NCBI RefSeq assembly: GCF_946481155.1
Contig: NZ_CAMLMK010000096.1
Span: forward strand, 1 to 10,157
Direction: 5' to 3'
Source of the DNA: an uncultured Flavobacterium sp.
Lineage (GTDB): Bacteria; Bacteroidota; Bacteroidia; Flavobacteriales; Flavobacteriaceae
DNA length: 10,157 bases
The first letter of the stretch is position 1. Each line of letters begins with the position of its first letter. Shown one piece after another: positions 1 through 7,015 of the stretch. The position numbers and the translations under genes were made by a program. Below the pieces are notes generated by a model, which saw nothing but the letters and a program-made list of their open reading frames with translations, did no database searches and was not told the origin of the DNA.

Positions 1-420
1 TAAACTTTGCGTAAAATCATTCTCAAATGCAAAATCTTTACATTTTTTAGTCGATTCGGATGCAAATCCTTTTTTTCTATATTCAGGCAAAATAGAATAT
101 GCAATTTCCATTTCTTGTTTCCCTTCAATTTCACGTACTATAAGTCCGCTTTGACCAATAATCTTATTTGTGAATTTATCGAGCAAGACATTCGCTCCGC
201 CTAAATTGTTATTATATCTTTCAAACGTCATTTCAAACCAAAGTTTGCATCTTTCGTGTGGTGTTTCAATTTTGTCAACTCCTAAAAATCTACAAACTTC
301 AATATTTTCAAACAATTCGATCCATACATCAAAATCCTCCCTATTTAGTAACCTAAATTTTAATCTTTCCGTTTCTTGTCCTTCCAATGTATATTTCATT
401 CGGCAATTGCTATTCTGCAT
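1..420 (-). CDS. GNAT family N-acetyltransferase (RimJ/RimL type), 3' end outside window
   Basis: The reverse complement reads open for 140 codons from the ATG at 420 to the window edge, so the C-terminus is missing. The protein begins with an ETERLKFR-like first strand (residues 16-23), typical of RimJ/RimL-type acetyltransferases that move an acetyl group from acetyl-CoA to an amine. The acetyl-CoA pyrophosphate loop is visible as PEYRKKGFASE (residues 112-122), after the strand MEIAYSILP (104-112). The substrate cannot be inferred. The first ATG follows the bcp stop codon directly with no spacer, so the gene is almost certainly co-transcribed with bcp and may be translationally coupled. 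A second ATG at 399 (Met8) lies nearer the start of homology and is an equally plausible start. Family assignment is secure; function is open. Confidence 0.8.
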   Translation of the reverse strand, partial: MQNSNCRMKYTLEGQETERLKFRLLNREDFDVWIELFENIEVCRFLGVDKIETPHERCKLWFEMTFERYNNNLGGANVLLDKFTNKIIGQSGLIVREIEGKQEMEIAYSILPEYRKKGFASESTKKCKDFAFENDFTQSL

Positions 421-873
421 TTATTTTAGTATTTGCGCCGTATGCTCTTTTGTTTTTACTTTCGTAATTACATCTTCAATCACACCTTTTTCATCAATTA
501 CAAAAGTCGTTCTGTGGATGCCGTCAAATTCTCTTCCCATGAATTTCTTCGGTCCCCAAACTCCGAAAGCTTCAATCATTTTTTTATCCTCATCAGCCAA
601 TAACGGATAAGGCAAATCAAACTTTTCTTTAAATTTCCCCTGATGTTTCATGCTGTCGGCACTTACGCCCAGTACCGCATAATTTCCGGCTAAAAAACGT
701 TCGTAATTATCTCTTATGTTACATGCTTCAACTGTACAGCTTGGTGTATTTGCCTTCGGATAAAAGAAAATCACCAGTTTTTTTCCTTTGTAATCTTTTA
801 GTGAATGGATTTTTCCGGTCTGGTCTACTGCTGAGAAATTGGGTGCTTTATCGCCCATTTGAAGTGTCGTCAT
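421..873 (-). CDS. bcp: Thioredoxin-dependent thiol peroxidase, Bcp/PrxQ type peroxiredoxin
   Basis: A cytosolic peroxiredoxin of 150 residues, the normal length for Bcp. It reduces hydrogen peroxide and organic hydroperoxides with electrons from thioredoxin. The active-site stretch YPKANTPSCTVEAC places the peroxidatic cysteine at Cys46 in the usual TPxCT context and a probable resolving cysteine at Cys51, the atypical 2-Cys spacing seen in E. coli Bcp. The conserved arginine of the catalytic site is probably Arg121 in HRTTFVID (120-127). There is no signal peptide. The ATG at 873 gives the usual N-terminus, with GDKAPNF at 7-13. The gene is transcribed divergently from nth from an 80-90 base intergenic region and leads into the GNAT gene without a gap. 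Identification is firm from motif and length. Confidence 0.95.
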   Translation of the reverse strand: MTTLQMGDKAPNFSAVDQTGKIHSLKDYKGKKLVIFFYPKANTPSCTVEACNIRDNYERFLAGNYAVLGVSADSMKHQGKFKEKFDLPYPLLADEDKKMIEAFGVWGPKKFMGREFDGIHRTTFVIDEKGVIEDVITKVKTKEHTAQILK

Positions 874-897
874 CGTACTGTTTTAAATTACAATTGC

Positions 898-905
898 CAA
901 AGTTA
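898..905 (-). promoter_or_regulatory. Probable bcp promoter, Bacteroidetes -7 element
   Basis: On the minus strand these bases read TAACTTTG, a perfect match to the Bacteroidetes -7 consensus TAnnTTTG. It lies about 24 bases before the bcp ATG, which would give a leader of under 20 bases. The -33 TTG/TTTG partner is weak (TTTATG at about 928-933). Confidence 0.5.
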
Positions 906-937
906 AGAAGTTTACTTCGGCTCTGAACATAAATTCT

Positions 938-945
938 TATTTTCG
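938..945 (+). promoter_or_regulatory. Possible nth promoter, -7-like element
   Basis: TATTTTCG matches TAnnTTTG at all but one base, and no good -33 element is visible. Transcription would begin near 952. That favours the nth start at 967 over the in-frame ATG at 955, which would then be nearly leaderless. Confidence 0.3.
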
Positions 946-966
946 TACTTCTAAATGCAGCATTCA

Positions 967-1620
967 ATGACCAAAAAAGAAAAAGTCCGGTTTGTAATTG
1001 ATACTTTGAACGAAATATATCCTGAAATTCCTATCCCACTCGATCATAAAGACCCTTATACGTTATTGATTGCGGTTTTGCTTTCGGCGCAGTGTACGGA
1101 TGTACGCGTAAATCAGATTACGCCTTTATTGTTCGCAAGAGCTGATAATCCGTATGATATGGTAAAACTTTCTATCGAAGAAATCAAGGAAATCATAAGA
1201 CCATGCGGACTGTCACCAATGAAATCAAAAGGCATTCACGGCTTATCCCAAATTCTAATCGAGAAGCACAACGGCGAAGTTCCCCAGAGTTTTGAAGCTT
1301 TGGAAGCCTTACCGGCTGTAGGCCATAAAACGGCAAGTGTGGTGATGAGCCAAGCATTCGGAGTTCCTGCCTTTCCGGTAGACACCCATATTCATCGCCT
1401 GATGTACCGTTGGGATTTAAGTAGCGGAAAAAACGTAGTACAAACTGAAAAAGATGCCAAAGCGATTTTCCCACGCGAATTATGGAACGATTTACACCTT
1501 CAGATTATCTGGTATGGAAGGGAATACTCCCCTGCCCGCGGATGGGATTTGGAGAAAGATGTAATCACAAAAGCGATCGGAAAAAAATCGGTGTTGAAAG
1601 AATACAACACAAGTAAATAA
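967..1620 (+). CDS. nth: Endonuclease III (DNA glycosylase/AP lyase) lacking the [4Fe-4S] cluster motif
   Basis: A base-excision repair enzyme that removes oxidised pyrimidines and nicks abasic sites. The start at 967 gives 217 residues and begins MTKKEKV; an in-frame ATG at 955 would add four residues. I prefer 967 because of the promoter position and the family N-terminus. Numbered from the 967 start, DPYTLLIAVLLSAQCTD (29-45) is the conserved core helix. LPAVGHKTASVV (115-126) is the helix-hairpin-helix with the catalytic lysine at 121. VDTHIHR (138-144) carries the catalytic aspartate at 139. The C-terminal part YGREYSPARGWDLEKD aligns where E. coli Nth has the C-x6-C-x2-C-x5-C cluster, but it contains no cysteine. 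The only cysteines are at 43 and 80, in the core. A terminator follows the stop codon immediately. Confidence 0.95.
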   Translation: MTKKEKVRFVIDTLNEIYPEIPIPLDHKDPYTLLIAVLLSAQCTDVRVNQITPLLFARADNPYDMVKLSIEEIKEIIRPCGLSPMKSKGIHGLSQILIEKHNGEVPQSFEALEALPAVGHKTASVVMSQAFGVPAFPVDTHIHRLMYRWDLSSGKNVVQTEKDAKAIFPRELWNDLHLQIIWYGREYSPARGWDLEKDVITKAIGKKSVLKEYNTSK

Positions 1621-1621
1621 A

Positions 1622-1654
1622 AAAAGTCCCGAAATTAACCATTCCGGGACTTTT
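1622..1654. terminator. Bidirectional intrinsic terminator between nth and the small basic-protein gene
   Basis: AAAAGTCCCG (1622-1631) pairs perfectly with CGGGACTTTT (1645-1654) around a 13-base loop, with A/T runs on both flanks. It begins one base after the nth stop codon and ends one base before the stop codon of the convergent gene, so it can serve both strands. Confidence 0.85.
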
Positions 1655-1655
1655 C

Positions 1656-1799
1656 CTAATTAGCAATGTTCTCAAAGGTTAATTCACCTACTTTCGTAAT
1701 GCTTAACGCTTTAGAGTAGCTTAGCAAAAAACTGACCGTTTCTTTTTTAGGTGACATTTTTGGAGTTGCTTTTTTCTTTTTAGAGTAAAGTTTTGCCAT
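1656..1799 (-). CDS. Small basic protein of unknown function downstream of the ECF sigma factor
   Basis: A 47-residue protein starting MAKLYSKKKKATPKMSPKK. The open frame extends upstream to 1838, but its first 13 residues do not look protein-like, so I place the start at the ATG at 1797-1799. The N-terminal third is strongly lysine-rich, and the rest (ETVSFLLSYSKALSI...) could form a helix followed by a short strand. It has no signal peptide, membrane segment or cysteine. The ATG lies 51 bases after the sigma factor stop codon on the same strand, and the gene ends at a good terminator, so the two probably form one transcript. Similar short proteins exist in Flavobacteriaceae as far as I recall, but I know no function. 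The basic N-terminus could suit nucleic-acid contact; that is only inference. Confidence 0.65.
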   Translation of the reverse strand: MAKLYSKKKKATPKMSPKKETVSFLLSYSKALSITKVGELTFENIAN

Positions 1800-1850
1800 C
1801 GTATTTGGTTTGAATTTAATACAATAACGCCACCGCATTCCAAATATTGT

Positions 1851-2435
1851 CTAATTGGTCAAAATAATTTGATTTTTTTCAATTACCTTTCTCAAGTTCA
1901 TTAAAGCATAACGCATTCTACCTAAGGCGGTATTGATGCTTACACCAGTTAAATCAGCGATTTCTTTGAAACTTAAATCGTCATAGATACGCATTACCAG
2001 TACTTCGCGCTGGTCGTCCGGCAATTCGTTTATCAGGCGCTGCAAATCCACTTCCACCTGTTCACTGATGATACGGCTTTCAATATTCGGACTGTTATCC
2101 GTCATGATTGAAAAAATGGAAAACTCCTCTGTATCCCTGTTGTAAGGCATTTTTTTACATTTACGGAAATGATCGACGATTAGATTATGAGAAATACGCA
2201 TTACCCAAGGCAGGAATTTACCTTCCTCATTGTAATTTTTCGTTTTTAAAGTTTTGATGACTTTAATAAAAGTGTCCTGAAAGATATCCTCGGTAACATC
2301 TCTGTCCAATACCTTAGAATAAATGAAACCATAAATTTTAGATTGATGTCTTTCAATTAATGTAGCTAAAGCAATTTCGTCTCCACCTACATATTTTTTC
2401 ACTAGGACTGCGTCCGGAAGTACAACATTAGCCAT
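1851..2435 (-). CDS. ECF-type RNA polymerase sigma-70 family factor
   Basis: A cytoplasmic sigma factor of 194 residues that would direct RNA polymerase to a subset of promoters. Region 2 covers about residues 25-95. It includes DVTEDIFQDTFIKVIK (46-61), which contacts the core enzyme, and FLPWVMRISHNLIVDHFRK (74-92), which melts and reads the -10 region. A linker (about 97-125) leads to region 4 (about 130-185), with LPDDQREVLVMRIYDDLSFK and the helix-turn-helix EIADLTGVSINTALGRMRYA. No anti-sigma factor, FecR-like gene or TonB receptor is adjacent, so it is an orphan of the kind common in Flavobacteria. A purine-rich AAAAGG lies 6-7 bases before the ATG. It is divergent from uvrA and probably co-transcribed with the small basic-protein gene. 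The family is certain; its regulon is unknown. Confidence 0.93.
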   Translation of the reverse strand: MANVVLPDAVLVKKYVGGDEIALATLIERHQSKIYGFIYSKVLDRDVTEDIFQDTFIKVIKTLKTKNYNEEGKFLPWVMRISHNLIVDHFRKCKKMPYNRDTEEFSIFSIMTDNSPNIESRIISEQVEVDLQRLINELPDDQREVLVMRIYDDLSFKEIADLTGVSINTALGRMRYALMNLRKVIEKNQIILTN

Positions 2436-2531
2436 AATAATACCTTTTAGTTTTTGGTTTGGATTAGATTTTTAATCTCTAAAAAGTATTTTTATAGAAT
2501 AGGCAAATGTTTTTTGATGAATAGTAATACC

Positions 2532-2564
2532 CAAATATAACGAAAAATATTTTTAACCTACAAA
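2532..2564 (-). promoter_or_regulatory. Promoter of the ECF sigma factor gene
   Basis: On the minus strand, TTTG (2564-2561) is followed after 21 bases by TATATTTG (2539-2532). This matches the Bacteroidetes housekeeping promoter (TTTG, 17-23 bases, TAnnTTTG) in both elements. Transcription would start near 2525, leaving a leader of about 90 bases. The match to the vegetative form suggests the gene is not purely autoregulated. Confidence 0.65.
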
Positions 2565-2663
2565 CAAAATCATAAAATTTAACAGATATTCACACAATAA
2601 GTTTTAAAACCCCATCAAAACGTTTGCATATCATCAATTTAAGAAGATAATGATTATTAATTA

Positions 2664-2686
2664 TTTGTCAAGTATTAATTGACAAA
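2664..2686. repeat. Perfect 8-bp inverted repeat upstream of uvrA (operator candidate)
   Basis: TTTGTCAA (2664-2671) and TTGACAAA (2679-2686) are exact reverse complements separated by 7 bases. The element ends 27 bases before the uvrA -7 element, where a dimeric regulator could bind. There is no U-run after it and no gene end nearby, so it is not a terminator. Confidence 0.5.
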
Positions 2687-2713
2687 CAAATTCTTTAAAA
2701 ATTGGTTTTTGAC

Positions 2714-2721
2714 TATCTTTG
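2714..2721 (+). promoter_or_regulatory. Probable uvrA promoter, Bacteroidetes -7 element
   Basis: TATCTTTG is a perfect TAnnTTTG, 20 bases before the uvrA ATG at 2742, giving a leader of about 14 bases. No strong -33 element is present at 17-23 bases upstream (only TTCTTT at 2691-2696). It lies inside the upstream extension of the open frame that starts with TTG at 2679, which argues against that earlier start. Confidence 0.55.
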
Positions 2722-2741
2722 CTTTTTACCGACTTTTTTCC

Positions 2742-5528
2742 ATGAAAACCGACATCACAACACTCGAGCCCAAGAAAAATATAATCATTAAAGGAGCGCA
2801 GCTTCACAATTTAAAAAATGTGGATGTGGCGATTCCCCGAAACAAACTTGTGGTTATTACCGGTCTTTCGGGTTCGGGAAAATCGAGTCTGGCTTTTGAT
2901 ACGCTCTATGCGGAAGGCCAGCGTCGTTATGTGGAAAGTCTGTCTTCCTATGCGCGCCAGTTCTTAGGACGCCTGGACAAACCGAAAGTAGATTACATCA
3001 AAGGCATTGCGCCGGCCATTGCCATCGAGCAAAAAGTAAATACTACCAATGCGCGTTCCACTGTTGGAACTTCTACTGAGATTTATGATTACATGAAATT
3101 GCTTTATGCCAGAATAGGAAAGACTTTTTCTCCTGTGTCGGGCAAGGAAGTAAAAAAACATACCGTTTCCGATGTGATCAATGAAGTGAAAAACTTCGAA
3201 TTAGACAGCAAATGGCTGCTCCTCGCTCCTATTCATCTTGAGCAGGGAAGAGCATTGGAAGACAAATTAAAAGTGCTTTTACAACAAGGTTTTGCCCGTA
3301 TTTTAGTTAATAACGAAATGGTTCGTTTAGATGAAATCGATCAGCATTCGCTTGACAATAAAGACATATTGCTGATTATCGACCGTATCGTTGTAAAAGA
3401 AGAAGAGGAATTCTACAATCGTTTAGCGGATGCGATCCAGACAGCTTTTTACGAAGGAAAAGGTGAATGTTACCTGCAGGAACTGAATTCGGACAAAAAA
3501 TTTACCTTCAGCAATAATTTTGAATTGGATGGTATTACTTTTCTGGAGCCGAATGTCCATTTATTCAGTTTTAACAATCCTTATGGAGCGTGTCCGAAAT
3601 GCGAAGGCTATGGCAATGTGATCGGCATCGATGAAGAATTAGTAGTGCCAAATACAGCACTTTCCGTTTATGAAAACGCGATTTATCCCTGGAGAGGCGA
3701 AAGTATGAGCTGGTATCGTGATCAATTGGTGAACAACAGTCATCGCTTTGATTTTCCGATTCATAAACCTTATTTCGAATTAACCGACGAACACAAAGCG
3801 CTTATCTGGAAAGGCAATAAATATTTTGTCGGTTTAGATGCTTTCTTTCAGGAGTTGGAAGAGAAAAACTATAAAATACAGAACCGGGTGATGCTGTCGC
3901 GTTATCGCGGAAAAACGAAATGCAACGTATGTAAAGGCAAACGTTTGCGCCCGGAAGCGAATTTTATCAAAGTGGGAGGCAGAACAATTTCGGATTTAGT
4001 GGATTTGCCGATTAAAAACCTAATCGAATTTTTCAACGATTTGACCTTATCGGAATATGATGAAAAAGTAGCAAAACGCCTTTTGATTGAAATCAGGAAC
4101 CGTTTGCGCTTTTTGGATGAAGTCGGCTTGAATTATTTAACCTTAAACCGAAATTCGGCGACATTATCAGGTGGTGAATCACAGCGAATCAATCTGGCCA
4201 CTTCATTGGGAAGTAGCTTGGTGGGATCTATGTATATTTTGGACGAGCCAAGTATTGGCTTACATCCGAAAGATACCGAACGACTGATAAAAGTACTGGA
4301 AGACTTACGCAATTTAGGCAATACCGTAATTGTTGTAGAGCATGATGAAGATATCATGAAAGCGGCGGACATGATTATCGATATCGGTCCGGAAGCAGGA
4401 ACATTGGGAGGCGAATTAGTTGCTCAGGGAACCTACGCCGAAATCCTGGAAGCCGATTCATTAACCGCACAATACCTCAACGGAAAAATGCAGATTGAGG
4501 TTCCGAAAAAGCGTCGGAAGTTCAAAAACCATATCGAGGTTATCGGTGCACGTGAGAATAACCTAAAAAACATAAACGTTACATTTCCTTTGGAATGTTT
4601 AACCGTGATTACAGGCGTGTCAGGAAGTGGAAAGAGTACGCTGGTAAAAAAAATATTGTTCCCCGCTATTCAGAAAAAACTTGAAGGCGTGGGAGAAAAA
4701 GCGGGTCAGTTTACGGAACTGGCGGGAAGCTATTCGCATGTAAAACATATTGAATACGTTGACCAGAACCCCATCGGGAGAAGTTCGCGCTCAAATCCGG
4801 TGACTTATATCAAGGCATATGATGATATTCGTGACTTATTTTCCAAACAGCAGCTATCAAAAATGCGCGGTTATCAGCCGAAACATTTTTCATTTAATGT
4901 GGATGGCGGCCGTTGTGAAACCTGTAAGGGCGATGGCGAAGTGACCATTGAAATGCAATTCATGGCCGATGTGCATCTGGAATGCGAAACGTGTAACGGA
5001 AAACGTTTCAAGAAAGAAATTCTGGAAGTCAACTACGAGAACAAAAACATTGATGATATTCTGACCATGACCATTGATGATGCCATTGCATTTTTCAATT
5101 TGCATAATCAGACAAAAATTACACAGAAACTTCAACCGCTGCAGGATGTTGGCTTGGGTTATGTACAGCTGGGACAATCCTCTTCTACCCTTTCCGGTGG
5201 TGAGGCGCAGCGTATAAAACTGGCTTCTTTCCTTGTAAAAGGCGCTACGAAAGACAAAGCTTTGTTTGTATTTGACGAGCCAACAACAGGATTGCACTTC
5301 CACGATATTAAAAAATTATTGGCTTCCTTTGATGCCTTAATCGAAAAAGGGCATTCTATCATTGTAATTGAGCATAATCTTGATCTGATAAAATGTGCTG
5401 ATTATATCATCGATATCGGACCTGAGGGTGGTGAGAATGGCGGAACCTTAATGGCTTTCGGAACACCGGAGGAAATTGCGAAAAATGCTAAATCGGTGAC
5501 AGGTAAATATCTTAAAGAGAAATTGTGA
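2742..5528 (+). CDS. uvrA: Excinuclease ABC subunit A (UvrA)
   Basis: The damage-sensing ATPase of nucleotide excision repair, which loads UvrB on lesions. It has 928 residues, close to E. coli UvrA (940). It has two ABC modules in the order typical of the family. The first has Walker [10 protein letters not shown] (41-49), signature LSGGESQR (475-482) and Walker B with DE at 501-502. The second has Walker A GVSGSGKS (625-632), signature LSGGEAQR (817-824) and Walker B with DE at 845-846. The second zinc finger is intact: Cys725, Cys728, Cys748, Cys751 (C-x2-C-x19-C-x2-C). The first finger retains only its second pair (CPKC, 284-287); the expected first pair near 258-264 is absent. Another conserved CxxC is at 394-397. 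I chose the ATG at 2742 over an in-frame TTG at 2679 because the promoter lies between them and homology begins after 2742. Confidence 0.97.
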   Translation: MKTDITTLEPKKNIIIKGAQLHNLKNVDVAIPRNKLVVITGLSGSGKSSLAFDTLYAEGQRRYVESLSSYARQFLGRLDKPKVDYIKGIAPAIAIEQKVNTTNARSTVGTSTEIYDYMKLLYARIGKTFSPVSGKEVKKHTVSDVINEVKNFELDSKWLLLAPIHLEQGRALEDKLKVLLQQGFARILVNNEMVRLDEIDQHSLDNKDILLIIDRIVVKEEEEFYNRLADAIQTAFYEGKGECYLQELNSDKKFTFSNNFELDGITFLEPNVHLFSFNNPYGACPKCEGYGNVIGIDEELVVPNTALSVYENAIYPWRGESMSWYRDQLVNNSHRFDFPIHKPYFELTDEHKALIWKGNKYFVGLDAFFQELEEKNYKIQNRVMLSRYRGKTKCNVCKGKRLRPEANFIKVGGRTISDLVDLPIKNLIEFFNDLTLSEYDEKVAKRLLIEIRNRLRFLDEVGLNYLTLNRNSATLSGGESQRINLATSLGSSLVGSMYILDEPSIGLHPKDTERLIKVLEDLRNLGNTVIVVEHDEDIMKAADMIIDIGPEAGTLGGELVAQGTYAEILEADSLTAQYLNGKMQIEVPKKRRKFKNHIEVIGARENNLKNINVTFPLECLTVITGVSGSGKSTLVKKILFPAIQKKLEGVGEKAGQFTELAGSYSHVKHIEYVDQNPIGRSSRSNPVTYIKAYDDIRDLFSKQQLSKMRGYQPKHFSFNVDGGRCETCKGDGEVTIEMQFMADVHLECETCNGKRFKKEILEVNYENKNIDDILTMTIDDAIAFFNLHNQTKITQKLQPLQDVGLGYVQLGQSSSTLSGGEAQRIKLASFLVKGATKDKALFVFDEPTTGLHFHDIKKLLASFDALIEKGHSIIVIEHNLDLIKCADYIIDIGPEGGENGGTLMAFGTPEEIAKNAKSVTGKYLKEKL

Positions 5529-5533
5529 TATCA

Positions 5534-5650
5534 GCCTGCGTTAGGGATAGTAGTGTAAATCCTTTTTTGTTTAGCCATAGCTCAATGGTTAGATAAAAGT
5601 CGTAACAAAAAAGATTGCAACGGATAGCCCGACCTGAAAGGGAACGCCCA
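5534..5650 (+). ncRNA. Conserved flavobacterial structured RNA, resembling the Flavo-1 motif
   Basis: Immediately after uvrA is a sequence with the landmarks I recall from a motif repeated in Flavobacteria and described as Flavo-1 RNA: GCGTTAGGGATAGTAG near the 5' side, and CGGATAGCCCGACC followed by GGGAACGCCC near the 3' side. An outer stem GCGTT/AACGC pairs 5538-5542 with 5643-5647. A long inner stem CTTTTTTGTT/AACAAAAAAG pairs 5562-5571 with 5604-5613. An apical stem TAGCCAT/ATGGTTA pairs 5572-5578 with 5585-5591 around a 6-base loop. No function is known for the motif. It lies between uvrA and the terminator, so it is probably the 3' end of the uvrA transcript or an independent RNA. The structure is seen directly; the family name is from memory and needs a covariance-model check. 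Confidence 0.72.
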
Positions 5651-5659
5651 AATAATAAA

Positions 5660-5692
5660 AAAACGGCAGTCAAAAATTTCAGCTGCCGTTTT
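5660..5692. terminator. Bidirectional terminator between uvrA/RNA and the M28 peptidase
   Basis: AAAACGGCAG (5660-5669) pairs perfectly with CTGCCGTTTT (5683-5692) around a 13-base loop. A T-rich run follows on the plus strand (TTTTGTTTTTATT), and TTTTTTTATTATTT follows on the minus strand. It is placed just after the peptidase stop codon and after the RNA. Confidence 0.88.
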
Positions 5693-5696
5693 GTTT

Positions 5697-6884
5697 TTAT
5701 TCTATTACGATCTTTTTAGCAATCCTGTTTTCCGAAGATTCCAGGACGCCCATATAAATTCCCTTACTTAGGCGGGAAACATCAATGGTTTTAATTTGCG
5801 TCGCATTTGAAATGGTATCGTTGTAGACTTCCTTCCCCTGAATATCGATCAGCGAGAAAGTATAAGTGTCCTGTTTTAGTGTTCCGAAATTTATATTCAG
5901 TTTCCCTTTTGCGGGATTTGGGAACAGGCTCACCTGATAGTCGGTATTAAATTCCTCGTTGGTTAATGTTGTACTTGCAACAGCAAAATGCATCAGAGCG
6001 CCTGTGGCAGCCTTTGAAATATTATACACGTAAACCGGATCCATGTTGACCAATAAATCGGTTGCGGTGTGTCGGTGCGAACTTTCGTTAGTTTCAAAGA
6101 AACCGGTTATAATTTCGTTATTTTCTTCAAACGGCATATAATCGGAAGCATAGGCATAACTTAAATTAGTATTTAATGGCGAATACAAATCAACACAAGT
6201 AATCAATTCATTAGTAATTGTGTTTGATGCTGCATTATTCGTAGTTGGACTGCCTGTATCACGCTCGCAGGTAATGGTGTTGTTTGTCATTCCGGCCACG
6301 CCTCCTACTTCGTCAATATTAAAAACTACCTTGATATCCATTTTTGGTGTCGTTCCGTTCACAACTGAAGAAACGTAATGCTGACTTCCATAAAGTCCGT
6401 CCTCTTCCCCACTAAAATTGATAAACTTCACAGAATATTCTGTTGGGATGCTTTGCAGTAATCTTGCGACTTCAAGCAATATCACTGTCCCACTACCATT
6501 ATCATTTGTGCCTGTACCGGTAATGGAATCGTAATGCCCGCAAATAATTACATAAGTGTTTGGATAGACGGTTCCTACTTTAGTCAAGACCAAATTTTTA
6601 CAGGTATATCCGGAATAAGAATAAGAATCTTCGACCATTTGCCCTGCAGTATAGCCGTAGCTCAGGTATTTATTTTTTAACCAATCTAAGGTATTCTGCA
6701 GTGCGGCAGTACCTTTTCGTTTTACACCTAAGGCTTCATATTCCGTTAGGTTGTTTGTGATGTTCGCCTGTAATGTTTGGTTCGCAACATCAGCATAACG
6801 TTGGATAAAAGTCTGCGCAGTGGTGGTTTGCAGGCAGAACATTGTCGAAATGAACAATAGCGACTTTCTCAGAAAGAATTTCAT
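5697..6884 (-). CDS. Secreted M28 family zinc peptidase with T9SS type A sorting domain
   Basis: A 395-residue exported metallopeptidase. A signal peptide occupies residues 1 to about 23, with cleavage near TTTAQ. The M28 aminopeptidase core (about 90-305) shows the two-zinc site: GHYDS (His117), NDNGSG (bridging Asp128), FSGEEDGLYGS (catalytic Glu160 and ligand Glu161), NIDEVGG (Asp191) and HRHTATD (probable ligand His272). Cys206 and Cys230 could form a disulfide. From about 318 to the end is a T9SS type A sorting domain, starting SLFPNPAKGKLNI and ending with KGIYMGVLES and KKIVIE. That domain directs passage through the outer membrane by the type IX system and is then usually removed. A likely role is aminopeptidase digestion of peptides outside the cell; the exact substrate is unknown. 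It stands alone and is convergent with uvrA. Its promoter is weak (ATAAATTG at 6932-6925). Confidence 0.93.
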   Translation of the reverse strand: MKFFLRKSLLFISTMFCLQTTTAQTFIQRYADVANQTLQANITNNLTEYEALGVKRKGTAALQNTLDWLKNKYLSYGYTAGQMVEDSYSYSGYTCKNLVLTKVGTVYPNTYVIICGHYDSITGTGTNDNGSGTVILLEVARLLQSIPTEYSVKFINFSGEEDGLYGSQHYVSSVVNGTTPKMDIKVVFNIDEVGGVAGMTNNTITCERDTGSPTTNNAASNTITNELITCVDLYSPLNTNLSYAYASDYMPFEENNEIITGFFETNESSHRHTATDLLVNMDPVYVYNISKAATGALMHFAVASTTLTNEEFNTDYQVSLFPNPAKGKLNINFGTLKQDTYTFSLIDIQGKEVYNDTISNATQIKTIDVSRLSKGIYMGVLESSENRIAKKIVIE

Positions 6885-7015
6885 TTTTAATCAGTTTTAG
6901 TTAAGTCAGTAAGTTTTGGTAGAGCAATTTATAAAAATTTAACGAATCCACTAAACTTTTTTATAATTTAAGATAAATTTATATCCTAACTTATAAAAAC
7001 TTATTTGCTACTTAA

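Larger units (their letters stand above)
2436..2741. other. Divergent regulatory region between sigma factor and uvrA
   Basis: This AT-rich 306-base gap has no coding potential that I can support. It holds a well-formed promoter towards the sigma factor, a perfect -7 element towards uvrA and a perfect inverted repeat, each listed separately. The sigma factor leader (about 2436-2525) also has a small AGATT/AATCT inverted repeat near 2466-2478. I see no riboswitch or small RNA. Confidence 0.6.

Noticed and set aside
170..610. 146-codon open frame on the plus strand
   Set aside because: It is antisense to the GNAT and bcp genes, which have clear family motifs; its serine- and phenylalanine-rich translation resembles no protein family.
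1193..1474. 93-codon open frame antisense to nth
   Set aside because: It is fully covered by the conserved nth core and its translation lacks any recognisable domain.
1800..1838. N-terminal extension of the 47-residue basic protein (60 residues from 1838)
   Set aside because: The extra residues (MRWRYCIKFKPNT) look like translated intergenic sequence; the second ATG gives a protein-like lysine-rich start.
2679..2741. Earlier in-frame TTG start for uvrA adding 21 residues
   Set aside because: The extension contains the perfect -7 element TATCTTTG at 2714-2721, and its residues do not resemble the UvrA N-terminus; the ATG at 2742 fits both promoter and family.
4890..5362. Open frames antisense to the second ABC module of uvrA
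   Set aside because: They are typical shadows of a well-conserved gene; no start signal or homology is visible.
5572..5605. Possible tRNA gene, because of a D-arm-like word
   Set aside because: No acceptor stem, anticodon arm or T-arm (GGTTCGAATCC-like) can be formed around it; it lies in the apical part of a different structured RNA.
6885..7015. Promoters in the gap between the peptidase and VOC genes
   Set aside because: Only weak resemblances (ATAAATTG on minus, TTATTTG on plus) to the TAnnTTTG element are present, with no -33 partner at proper spacing, so I did not list them as features.
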